From assembly GCA_947488175.1 (NCBI GenBank), contig CANKYO010000014.1, positions 1-64,000 of the forward strand: DNA of 64,000 nucleotides. The letters are read 5' to 3'. The notes below the pieces were generated by a model. It saw nothing but the letters and a program-made list of their open reading frames with translations. It was not told where the DNA came from and did no database searches. Below are positions 9,116 to 17,187 of this stretch, in pieces. Both the position numbers and the translations under genes were made by a program. Position 1 is the stretch's first letter. Each line of letters starts with the position of its first letter. This stretch comes from an uncultured Paracoccaceae bacterium. GTDB taxonomy: Bacteria; Pseudomonadota; Alphaproteobacteria; Rhodobacterales; Rhodobacteraceae.

Positions 9116-10428
9116 ACCGCTGTCCCCATCACCGCGTTCGGAAGCCATGTGGCGATACCGGGAAAGATGCACAGCAGGATGATCGCAACGACCATGCAGG
9201 CGACATAGGGCAGCGACCCCATCAGGATGGTCTTCAGCTTGATGTCGGGTGCGATGCCGTTGATGACATACAGGTTCAGCCCAACAGGTGGCGAGATCAG
9301 CCCGATCTCCATGTTGATCGTCAGGATCACGGCAAACCAGATCGGATCAAACCCTGCGGTGGTGATAATCGGCAGCAGGATCGGTGCCGCCATCAGGATC
9401 ACCGCCACCGGCGGCAGAAAGAACCCCGCGATTAGCAAAAAGATGTTCACCGCCCCCATCAACACCCAGGGGTTCACATCCAGCGTGCCGATCCATGCGG
9501 CGATGGATTGCGTGATGAAAAGGGACGACAGCATGTAGCTGAAAACGCCTGCCGCCGCGATGATGAACAGGATCATCACCGATTCCTTGGTACTGTCGCG
9601 CAGGACCACCCACAGGTCAGCCGGGTTCCACAGCTTGTAGATGACCATCGCGATGACAAGGCAAAGAAGGGCACCGACCGCTGCGGTCTCGGACGGTGTC
9701 GCGATACCGCCATACATCGCGTAAAGCACCCCGATAATGATGGCCAGGAATGGCAGAACACGCGGCAGAATCTCGAACTTTTCGCGCCACGAATAGCTGA
9801 CAGATGACAGCACCTCCATATTGCCGGACCGCCATGTCGAATAAAGCGACCACGCCATGAACAGACCGACCAGCATCAGGCCAGGAAAGACACCGGCAAG
9901 AAACAACCGCCCGATCGAGGTTTCAGTCGCAATGCCGTAGACGATCATGGTGACCGATGGTGGGATCAGAATACCCAGCGTGCCACCCGCCGCGATAGAG
10001 CCCGCGGCAACACCATCCGGATAGCCACGCTTGCGCATTTCGGGGATACCCATCTTGCCGATGGCCGCACAGGTTGCGGGGCTTGACCCCGACATGGCCG
10101 AGAAAAGCGCGCAGGCACCAAGGTTGGAAATCACAAGCCCACCCGGCACGCGGGTTAGCCATCGTTCCAGCGCCTCATAAAGGTCCGCACCTGCGCGCGT
10201 TGATGCAATTGACGCCCCCATGATGATGAACATCGGGATCGACAGCAGAGCAAAGTTGTTCAGCTTGCCAAACAGGATTTCGGGCATCAGTTCCAGCGAC
10301 CGCATGCCGTCGAAGATGATCAGGAAACCAGCCGACACGACCAGCAGCCCGAGCGCCACTGAAATCCCTGAAAACAGAATGAAGATCGTGAATACGGCAA
10401 CCAGTGCGCCAAGCAGCAGCGGATCCAT
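9112..10428 (-). CDS. matM: TRAP transporter large permease subunit (malonate, MatM)
   Basis: A 438-aa DctM-family membrane protein with about 12 transmembrane helices, the ion-coupled permease of the TRAP system. It has FALLSIPMFIIMGA, the SGSSPATCAAIGKMGIPEM segment and GGTLGILIPPSVTMIVYG, all hallmarks of DctM. It overlaps matQ upstream by 1 bp and matA downstream by 4 bp. The operon order matP-matQ-matM-matA-matB matches the malonate TRAP operon described in Sinorhizobium, so malonate is the likely substrate. Confidence 0.93.
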   Translation of the reverse strand: MDPLLLGALVAVFTIFILFSGISVALGLLVVSAGFLIIFDGMRSLELMPEILFGKLNNFALLSIPMFIIMGASIASTRAGADLYEALERWLTRVPGGLVISNLGACALFSAMSGSSPATCAAIGKMGIPEMRKRGYPDGVAAGSIAAGGTLGILIPPSVTMIVYGIATETSIGRLFLAGVFPGLMLVGLFMAWSLYSTWRSGNMEVLSSVSYSWREKFEILPRVLPFLAIIIGVLYAMYGGIATPSETAAVGALLCLVIAMVIYKLWNPADLWVVLRDSTKESVMILFIIAAAGVFSYMLSSLFITQSIAAWIGTLDVNPWVLMGAVNIFLLIAGFFLPPVAVILMAAPILLPIITTAGFDPIWFAVILTINMEIGLISPPVGLNLYVINGIAPDIKLKTILMGSLPYVACMVVAIILLCIFPGIATWLPNAVMGTAV

Positions 10429-11009
10429 CAGAGCTCCCCCGAAGTGCGGGATTCCAACCCATCATTTTCGCCAAGGCCGAATGGATCTTCGATGCGCAGG
10501 ATCACGGCGACCAGATCAGCAATCAGCTGCAGCATCAAAAGGGCAAATCCCACAGGCAGCGCCAGATAGGGTATCCACAGCCGTACACCCCACACCGTGT
10601 CAGAGCGCCAGTTCCGTTCCCAGGCAAAGTGCCAGTATTCATAGCCATAGTAGAGCATCACACCCACAATCACGATCGACATTGACATCGTGATAATGAA
10701 CAGACCAAACCGCGCCTTTGGCGCCAGCCAGATTGGCACAAGATCGACATTCACATGCCCGCGCAGACGCTGCACGTAAGGCAGCCCCAGCAGGGTAGCC
10801 GCGATGACAAGGTAGATTACCGCTTCGGTCTGCCAGATGGTCGATCCGTTCAGGACAAAGCGGATGAAAATCATCTGGCAGGTGATGGCGACGGCGGCGA
10901 CGATCATCGCCGCGGATGTCCACCCCGCCAAGGTCGATATCGCCGCCACAAACCGCAGGAACGGATTCCCACCAGTTTGCGCGACAGTGATGCCTGGGTT
11001 GCCCGCCAC
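10428..11009 (-). CDS. matQ: TRAP transporter small permease subunit (malonate, MatQ)
   Basis: A 193-aa DctQ-family protein with four predicted transmembrane helices. The DctQ signature region QTEAVIYLVIAATLLGLPYV is followed by RGHVNVDLVP, the most conserved part of this otherwise variable family. It sits between the binding protein and the large permease. The N-terminal 30 residues are hydrophilic and longer than in many DctQ proteins. Confidence 0.9.
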   Translation of the reverse strand: MAGNPGITVAQTGGNPFLRFVAAISTLAGWTSAAMIVAAVAITCQMIFIRFVLNGSTIWQTEAVIYLVIAATLLGLPYVQRLRGHVNVDLVPIWLAPKARFGLFIITMSMSIVIVGVMLYYGYEYWHFAWERNWRSDTVWGVRLWIPYLALPVGFALLMLQLIADLVAVILRIEDPFGLGENDGLESRTSGEL

Positions 11010-11067
11010 CGCAGCCTCCTGATTTTATGTAGAAAACAGGGCGGCACAATCGCCGCCCTTGATTGGA

Positions 11068-12057
11068 TCACTCGACAGAAAGGGCCAGATCAAGCAGTTC
11101 CTGACCACCCGGTGTGTCCTCGATAAACGCCTTGTAGGATGTCTCTTGCGCCAATGCGCGCCAGGCGTTGAAGTCTTCCTCGGACATCTCAGCGATCTCA
11201 ACACCCGCTTGCGCAAATACCTCGCGGCTGGCCGCATCTTCCTTCTTGGCCTCTTCAAGATAGAACTCTTCAGCCTTTGCAGCTCCGTCCAACAGCGCCT
11301 GTTGCTGTTCTTCGGTCAGACCGTCAAACGTCGATTTGTTGATCAGCAGGGGCTGATACATGAACCACAGAGCGTAATCGCCCGCTGGCGTGTAGCAGGA
11401 GACCTGCTCATAAATCCGGTAGCTGACGAAAGACGAGGATGAGGTATTCGCCGCATCCAGAACGCCGGTCTGCATGGCGTTGTAGATCTCGGACGATGCC
11501 ATGGACGCGATGGATGCACCCGCCCCGGCCAGCATCTGCTCAAACGCGCGCCCGGCGGCACGGGTCTGCAGGCCCGCCATATCGTCAGGCGAGGTGATGC
11601 AGGTCTCTTTGCCCGCAAAGCCCCCGGCAAGATAGCCATGGACAAGCACCATCACATCATCTTCCGCCATCTTTTCCTCGATGGCTTCCATGAACGGGCT
11701 TTCGTTCAGGCGTGCGGCGTGGTCGTGGTTCTTCACCAGACCAGGCATTAGGGTCAGGTTATAGGCAGGCTGCAGACCGCCCGCATAGGACAATGGCAGC
11801 ACCGTCATATCAAGCTGACCGCGCGACAGCGGCGTGTACTGCTCGCGTGCTTTGAACAGGGATTGGGTCGGGAAAATGCGGATTTCAAGCCCGACGTCGG
11901 CCGTCGCAACCTCGTCCGCGACGATCTGGGCGACCTTGTGGCGCACGTCGTTATCAGACCATTGATGGGACAGGCGCAATTCCTGTGCCTGCAATGATGT
12001 TGCGGACACGGCCATCATGGCGACAGCCGCTATTGTCGCTTTAAAAGCGGTCTTCAT
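11068..12057 (-). CDS. matP: TRAP transporter solute-binding protein (malonate, MatP)
   Basis: A 329-aa periplasmic DctP-family protein. The chosen ATG is preceded on the coding strand by GGGAGGAA and starts a clear signal peptide (MKTAFKATIAAVAMMAVS, cleavage near QAQE). Ten upstream in-frame residues to 12087 would disrupt the leader. The mature domain contains LRLSHQWSDNDVRHKVAQI at its start and the DctP ligand-loop region AASGAGRAFEQM-like segment around residue 165 (TRAAGRAFEQMLAGAG). It is the first gene of the malonate operon and lies 157 bp from the divergent GntR regulator, with a palindromic operator between them. Confidence 0.92.
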   Translation of the reverse strand: MKTAFKATIAAVAMMAVSATSLQAQELRLSHQWSDNDVRHKVAQIVADEVATADVGLEIRIFPTQSLFKAREQYTPLSRGQLDMTVLPLSYAGGLQPAYNLTLMPGLVKNHDHAARLNESPFMEAIEEKMAEDDVMVLVHGYLAGGFAGKETCITSPDDMAGLQTRAAGRAFEQMLAGAGASIASMASSEIYNAMQTGVLDAANTSSSSFVSYRIYEQVSCYTPAGDYALWFMYQPLLINKSTFDGLTEEQQQALLDGAAKAEEFYLEEAKKEDAASREVFAQAGVEIAEMSEEDFNAWRALAQETSYKAFIEDTPGGQELLDLALSVE

Positions 12058-12135
12058 GGTAGTTCCTCCCTTGGTGGCACTCATCAAGCACCGATGGGAT
12101 ATTAATTCACCCGACGTAATGCATAGTCAAGTTTT

Positions 12136-12145
12136 TTGTATACAA
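12136..12145. promoter_or_regulatory. Perfect 10-bp palindrome TTGTATACAA, candidate GntR operator
   Basis: TTGTATACAA is a perfect dyad midway between the divergent matP and GntR genes. FCD-type GntR regulators commonly bind short palindromes containing GT-N(2-3)-AC, which this matches. It is 68 bp upstream of the regulator start and 78 bp upstream of matP, where it could control both promoters. Confidence 0.6.
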
Positions 12146-12213
12146 GATATCCAAACCTGTATTAATTATAGAGTCAAACAGCAAACCGTCATGGCCGCGA
12201 GGGAGCACGGACA

Positions 12214-12870
12214 ATGGCAAACCGGCATGCAGACACCATCGCCGACGAACTGGAAGATATGATTCTCGATGGCAGATTCGCCAACAATGACCGCCTTGAT
12301 GAGGTGCAGCTGGCGCAGCGGTTTTCGGTCTCGCGCACACCGATCCGCGAGGCGCTGCAACGGCTCACACAGGCGGGGCTTGTTGAACAAATCCCACGAC
12401 GCGGGGCGTTTGTGCGCCAGCCCGGCGCTATCGAACTGATCGAAATGTTCGAAGTCATGGCAGAACTCGAAGCCGCAAGCGCCCGTTTTGCCGCAATGCG
12501 CATGACCGATGCAGCACTGGGCGACTTGAACGATGCCAACGAAAAATGCATGAAAGCCATGCAGGATCAGGACGCCGACAGCTACTACCGCGAGAATGAA
12601 CGCTTTCATCACATCATCTACGCGCAGTCCGGCAACAGTTTTCTTGAGGCCGAGGCAAAACGGCTACATCGGCGGCTGAAACCCTTTCGGCGGCTACAAC
12701 TGCGACTGCGGGGGCGACTGCGGCAATCCATGTCCGAACACGAAAGCATTCTCGAAGCACTTGCCAATGGTGATCCGGAAATGGCGGCACAAGTCACCCG
12801 CCAGCATGTTGCCGTGCAGGGCGAGAAATTCCATCACCTGATCGCAACCCTGAAGATCGCTGCTGAATAG
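12214..12870 (+). CDS. matR: GntR-family (FCD subgroup) regulator of the malonate operon
   Basis: A 218-aa GntR regulator. The N-terminal winged helix-turn-helix (FANNDRLDEVQLAQRFSVSR, RTPIREALQRL) spans about residues 15-75, and an all-helical FCD ligand domain follows (85-210) with conserved metal/ligand histidines in ERFHHIIYAQSG, SEHESILEAL and RQHV. It is divergent from matPQMAB. FCD regulators typically bind carboxylates, so malonate or malonyl-CoA is the natural effector, by context. The symbol matR is given by analogy with malonate operons elsewhere and is less certain than the family. Confidence 0.88.
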   Translation: MANRHADTIADELEDMILDGRFANNDRLDEVQLAQRFSVSRTPIREALQRLTQAGLVEQIPRRGAFVRQPGAIELIEMFEVMAELEAASARFAAMRMTDAALGDLNDANEKCMKAMQDQDADSYYRENERFHHIIYAQSGNSFLEAEAKRLHRRLKPFRRLQLRLRGRLRQSMSEHESILEALANGDPEMAAQVTRQHVAVQGEKFHHLIATLKIAAE

Positions 12871-13599
12871 CGCGCACGAAAAGACGGAAAGCAGGCCGAA
12901 TGTTCAACGGCTGCGAGATCTATGGGCCTTGAAAGGAAATCGACTGAACGCGGCCGGTCCAGGCACGATCGTTTATAAAGGCTGGCGCTGCGCCGCAGGC
13001 AGTCACACAAAGGCGCATCTGACGTGTTTCGCGCCATTCTGATGAGCGCCTGATCTCCGAACTAGACTAACCCATTCGTAGGCGTGGAACGATCTTGCGA
13101 GGCACGGAGTCAAAAGACGCGTTGCGCGAGGAAATCGAAGGACGGATTGTGGAGGCAAGTTGCGCGCAAATGATCAAAGGTGCAGTAAAGGTTCCCGCCG
13201 AGATTCATATTGCTAGGTCAGAAGCAATCTAGTGGCCAAGCGGCTATTTTTAGACCGGGCAACATCGGTTCAAATGGGCTCTTTCCCGACTTCGGATGCT
13301 CTGCGGCATCTTTTGCTCTTCGGCGGTCTGATTTTCTGTTAGGCGGTCCTTTGGACCGGTTGTTCGCTGCACGAGCGCCATTGAATGATCCGTGGATGCC
13401 CGCTGGGCCCGGCGTTGTTTGAGATTACTTCGGCTGTTTTTACGCCATCTTGGAGCGGCCTCCGTAAAGTCTGGAATGTAGATTCTCTGTCGTCGCCACG
13501 TCTATCCGGATTTCGCTGTAAATGACCCGCCGCTCTGACGCATGACAGGGCAGGCTGTGTGTTGCGGCCTGCCCCTGCTCTGCATCTTATTGACGCTGC
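12871..13599. other. 729-bp intergenic region, largely without recognisable genes
   Basis: No convincing gene was found. An open frame of about 49 codons at roughly 13083-13232 on the plus strand has a charged, protein-like composition (ESKDALREEIEGRIVEA) but no clear start or family match, and could be a gene remnant. A frame at 13210-13422 and one on the minus strand at 12834-13037 have no ribosome site and unlikely composition. A hairpin at 13548-13574 probably belongs to the downstream-facing TRAP gene. Confidence 0.4.
13548..13574 (-). terminator. Hairpin after the orphan TRAP gene, possible terminator
   Basis: An 8-bp perfect stem (GGGCAGGC / GCCTGCCC) with an 11-nt loop lies 26 bp beyond the stop codon of the minus-strand gene ending at 13600. 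There is no run of T after it on the minus strand, so it may work with Rho or only protect the 3' end. Confidence 0.45.
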
Positions 13600-14826
13600 C
13601 TACCGGCCTCCGTTGATTGTGCTGGTGGCCAGATCGTAAAGCTCTTGTGCGGGAAGGCCCAAGGCTTGGTTTTGCGCGATCCAGGCGTTTGCGGTTGGTG
13701 CTGCGACTTCAGCGTTGATCGCATTCAGAATGCTGTCGTCGATTGTCAGCTGGATGATCTGCCGCTCTTCAAGCGCGGTTTCCCAGGCGGACAACGTGGA
13801 GTCCTCGTAATTGGAAATGAAGTGATCCAGCGCATCATCCACCGAGGACAGAAGTGCCACGCGGCTGTCTGTTGGCAGCGCATTGAGCGCGTCCGTGTTG
13901 ACCACAACAGGACAATTGGCCGTGCCAGGGTTGAGATTAGTTGTCCACCAAAGCGCGTTGTTGATCGTTTCGAACGACATATGCGCATGGGGTGCGAAGG
14001 CCACCGCGTTGATTTCGCCAGCTGACAATGCATCTTTGACCTGCGGGGCGGGCAAGTTCACGGTTGATGCCCCGAGAGCATTGATCGCCGCACCGGTGCC
14101 GCCGGTGGCGCGGACTGTCATCCCCCGAAACGCAGCAAGGCTCGTGGGTGGCGTGCCGACCCCCGCGATGTTGTATTGTGGCTGTGGTGTCGGCATCAAG
14201 AGGGTCGCATTCCACCGTGCCAGGTCTTCTTTGACGGCCGGGTGATCATAGATCGCTTGTGAGACGGCGCGTTCCAGATCCATCGACGATACGCCGAGGA
14301 ATGGGAGTTCGAGAACGGTAATGGACGGGTTCTTGTCCGGATGATAGCCGGCGCAGAATTGTGCCATTTCGAATGTGCCGGCCGCAATGCCATCAAGGTT
14401 TTCCCGGCTTGGAGCCAGCCCGCCATAGGAAATGTTGAGGGTGAACTGACCGTCCGTCTTTTCGGCCACTTCCTCTGCCAGTTTTTCCACATGCTCGGTG
14501 AAGGCCCGCCGTTTGCCCCAAAGCGAGACATCCCACTCAATGGGGCCGTCCTGCACGGCTGTTACTGACGCATCGATGATCTGAGGGCAGGCATCGCCGA
14601 AACATTCGACAAAGTCAGCCTTGACGTTGATCCCGCCGAGGTCTGTGTTGATCGTATAAACGTTATTGTCGAATGCGATAAGCTCTCCGGTCAGGACCAT
14701 CGATCCACCATCGGTAGACTTCAGCGTGACCTCGTCGGCGCTTGCCTGAAGCGGCACCAATAGTGCTGCACTGGCCAAAAGTGCGAGGATTGCGGAGCTG
14801 GTGTTATGCCCATGCTTCAAAATCAT
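13600..14826 (-). CDS. Orphan TRAP-type solute-binding protein with an extra N-terminal periplasmic domain
   Basis: A 408-aa secreted protein. After a signal peptide (residues 1-30, ending LQASA) it has a 50-60-residue domain with pattern EVTLKSTDGGSMVLTGELIA, then an xYxIxT segment and a cysteine pair (CFGDAC) before residue 90. A DctP-like solute-binding domain follows (about 95-405; WGKRRAFTEHVEKLAEEVAE, GGLAPSRENLDGIAAG, GMTVRATGGTGAAINALGAS). The extra domain closely resembles the mature form of the 85-aa protein at 23769-24026. No DctQ or DctM genes are adjacent and both flanks are gene-poor, so its membrane partner, or a sensing role, is unknown. It is longer than ordinary DctP proteins (about 330 aa) because of the added domain. 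Confidence 0.85.
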   Translation of the reverse strand: MILKHGHNTSSAILALLASAALLVPLQASADEVTLKSTDGGSMVLTGELIAFDNNVYTINTDLGGINVKADFVECFGDACPQIIDASVTAVQDGPIEWDVSLWGKRRAFTEHVEKLAEEVAEKTDGQFTLNISYGGLAPSRENLDGIAAGTFEMAQFCAGYHPDKNPSITVLELPFLGVSSMDLERAVSQAIYDHPAVKEDLARWNATLLMPTPQPQYNIAGVGTPPTSLAAFRGMTVRATGGTGAAINALGASTVNLPAPQVKDALSAGEINAVAFAPHAHMSFETINNALWWTTNLNPGTANCPVVVNTDALNALPTDSRVALLSSVDDALDHFISNYEDSTLSAWETALEERQIIQLTIDDSILNAINAEVAAPTANAWIAQNQALGLPAQELYDLATSTINGGR

Positions 14827-15120
14827 TGGTATTCCCTTTACCTATTTATACCGCTGAACATTCTGTCTGCGAGTGCAGGTGAGCTTGGTCCGTCGGATCG
14901 TCCATGAATTCTAAACAATAACAGCTTATAGTTGGGAATTAGGCGTAACTTAGTCGGAATTCAGACCAGAAGGAGCCGATTTTGGGCTGGGAGTATGCGC
15001 GCGATGTGGGCCCGACCCCATTCAACCCAACCGTGCGGCGCCTTTTTCGGAGTTATCCCTAAAAATGATTAATGCGTCCGCGAATTGGGCAACCATGCAT
15101 TGCACAGTAGCAGTTCGAAT

Positions 15121-17187
15121 TCACCGCCGCCCTTCGCGCAGCCACGCACCCACGATCAGGATTGAGGCCAGCAGAAGCCAGGCCCAGGCAGGCAGGAGCG
15201 GGGTGATGCTGATATCGGCTGTCTGGTAGGCCCCGCGCGGTGTGATCCCGATCCAGCCGCGCCCGGATGCGGGCCGTCCTTCGCGCACGGTCCGGATGCT
15301 GATATCTCCGTCAGAGATCGCCTTGACCCCAGCGCCGGTGCTTTCGACCAGCGGTTCCAGCAGTGTCGCCGAGGCGATGGTTTGTTCGAATTCGCGCGGC
15401 GCTGACGGCCCTAGTGCGATAACGCTGGTTTCTTCGCCATCATCCAGCCGGTAAAGCCCGATTTCCGGGGCTTCCCAAAGGGTTTCGAACCGCCCGGGCG
15501 ACACCTCTTCCAGTGACAGCACTGTTTCGGTTCCGTCGGGATGGGTGACGGTCACATCGCCGGTGTCCAGATCGAGCGTGCGCCGGATGATCCGCATGGT
15601 CTGGCCTGCGGGTTCGACCCAGAGCGATTCTTCCTCAAGCTCGGGTTCTTTCATCATCCAGTGGGCCAGCCGCCGCAAGAGTTCCAGTTGTGGTCCGCCC
15701 CCTTCATAGCCGCGATCCCACAGCCAGCTTTGATCGGAGGTCATCAGCGACACCCGGCCTTCGCCGATCCGGTTGAGGATCAGAAGCGGCCTTTCGTCGA
15801 TGCCGGACATGACGGTTGTCGCCTCTTCCGGGACCAGCACGTCGATCAGGCGGAACCAGCGACCCCAGCCGGGACCTTCGCCATCGGGGTTGGGCGACAG
15901 GGCGTCCAGCCCTTCGGTCACCGGATGGCGCTGGCCGATATCGGTGATCTGGGGTATGAATCCTTCTTCGAATACCCGCGCGGTGGGCGCGCCGGGCAGG
16001 ATGGTGCCAAGGGGAGACCGATAGATGCTTTCCGCGGCCCCGTATTCCGGCCCGGAGGAGATCAGGACCGCGCCACCCTGTTCGACATATTGCCGGATAT
16101 TGTCGAGATATTCGCTGGGCAGGATCCCCCGCCGCCGATAGCGGTCGAAGATGATCAGGTCAAAATCGTTGATTTTCTCAAGGAACAACTCGCGCGTGGG
16201 AAAGGCGATAAGCGAGAGTTCGTTGACCGGTACGCCGTCTTGCTTTTCCGGCGGGCGCAGGATGGTGAAATGCACGAGGTCCACCGCAGAATCCGATTTC
16301 AGCAGGTTCCGCCATGTCCGCTCACCGGGATGCGGTTCGCCGGAAACAAGCAGCACCCGCAACCGGTCACGCACGCCGTTGATCTGGACGACAGCGCTGT
16401 TGTTGCGATTGGTCAACTCGCCGTCAGCCTCGGGAATGGTGAATTGCAGAACGTTCATGCCGCCATGGGGCAGTTCGATCGGCAGTTCGATGTCTTGGCC
16501 GATGGGCACCGGCAAGGTCAGCGGTTCGTCCCCGTCAATGGAGATGGACAGTAGAACGGAGTCGGTCGCGGGGGCCTGCCCCTGATCTTCGACGCGCAAC
16601 GTCAGGCTGACCTGTTCGCCAAGGATTGCAAAGGCGGGTGCGTTGGAGACCACAAGCCGCCGGTCCCAGTCGTCAGGCTGGCCGGTCAGCAATGCGTGCA
16701 TCGGCGCGGGCAGACGCGGGGCGCGTTCAATGTCGTGCAGCCGCCCGTCTGTCACAAGGACGATCCCGGCGATGCGCCCTTGTGGTTCTTCGGCCAATGC
16801 CTCTGACAGGGCGGTCATCAGGGTGGTGCCGGCGTCGCCTTCACCGTCGCCAAGGGTGACGGTGCGCAGCTCGGTGTTGGGCTGGCGGGCGAGTTCAGCT
16901 TCGATATTCGCAATGGCGGCGGCGTTCTGGGTGGGCCGGTCGCCGATCCGCTGGCTGGCGCTTTGGTCGACCACCAGCATGACGATATCGGTCAGCGGTT
17001 CGCGGTCTTCCTGCTGGATCGCGGGATTGGCGAGGGCTGCGAGCAAGGCCAGACCGGCGAGGCCGCGCAGCCACCAGCCGGGCAGCCGCCGCCAGATCGC
17101 CAGTCCGAGGGCCAGCGCGGCGAGCCCGACGACCCCGTAGAAAAGGACCATGGGCAGAAGCGGGTCAAGGATCAGCGAACCGGTCAT
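15121..17187 (-). CDS. Membrane-anchored VWA / glutamine-amidotransferase-like protein of the MoxR cluster
   Basis: A 688-aa protein and last gene of the MoxR-DUF58-DUF4159 operon. Two N-terminal transmembrane helices (about residues 10-60) precede a VWA-like domain with an apparently intact metal site: VVDQSAS near residue 73, the threonine in GTTLMTALSEAL, and VTDGRLHD near 148. A second domain (about 270-470: VLLVSGEPHPGERTWRN, FDLIIFDRYRRRG, GGAVLISSGPEYGAAE) resembles the class-I glutamine-amidotransferase fold without an evident catalytic cysteine. A final helix is at the C-terminus (LLPAWAWLLLASILIVGAWL). It starts within the last bases of the 919-aa gene (4-bp overlap). Precise function is unknown; by family it is a membrane scaffold acting with the MoxR ATPase. 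Confidence 0.8.
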   Translation of the reverse strand: MTGSLILDPLLPMVLFYGVVGLAALALGLAIWRRLPGWWLRGLAGLALLAALANPAIQQEDREPLTDIVMLVVDQSASQRIGDRPTQNAAAIANIEAELARQPNTELRTVTLGDGEGDAGTTLMTALSEALAEEPQGRIAGIVLVTDGRLHDIERAPRLPAPMHALLTGQPDDWDRRLVVSNAPAFAILGEQVSLTLRVEDQGQAPATDSVLLSISIDGDEPLTLPVPIGQDIELPIELPHGGMNVLQFTIPEADGELTNRNNSAVVQINGVRDRLRVLLVSGEPHPGERTWRNLLKSDSAVDLVHFTILRPPEKQDGVPVNELSLIAFPTRELFLEKINDFDLIIFDRYRRRGILPSEYLDNIRQYVEQGGAVLISSGPEYGAAESIYRSPLGTILPGAPTARVFEEGFIPQITDIGQRHPVTEGLDALSPNPDGEGPGWGRWFRLIDVLVPEEATTVMSGIDERPLLILNRIGEGRVSLMTSDQSWLWDRGYEGGGPQLELLRRLAHWMMKEPELEEESLWVEPAGQTMRIIRRTLDLDTGDVTVTHPDGTETVLSLEEVSPGRFETLWEAPEIGLYRLDDGEETSVIALGPSAPREFEQTIASATLLEPLVESTGAGVKAISDGDISIRTVREGRPASGRGWIGITPRGAYQTADISITPLLPAWAWLLLASILIVGAWLREGRR

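Noticed and set aside
12834-13037. 67-codon minus-strand frame beginning in the intergenic region
   Set aside because: It overlaps the 3' end of the GntR gene and lacks a ribosome site and protein-like composition.
13210-13422. 70-codon plus-strand frame
   Set aside because: No ribosome site and no similarity; likely chance in a GC-rich intergenic stretch.
15541-16554. 337-codon plus-strand frame antisense to the 688-aa membrane protein
   Set aside because: Shadow of a well-supported minus-strand gene.
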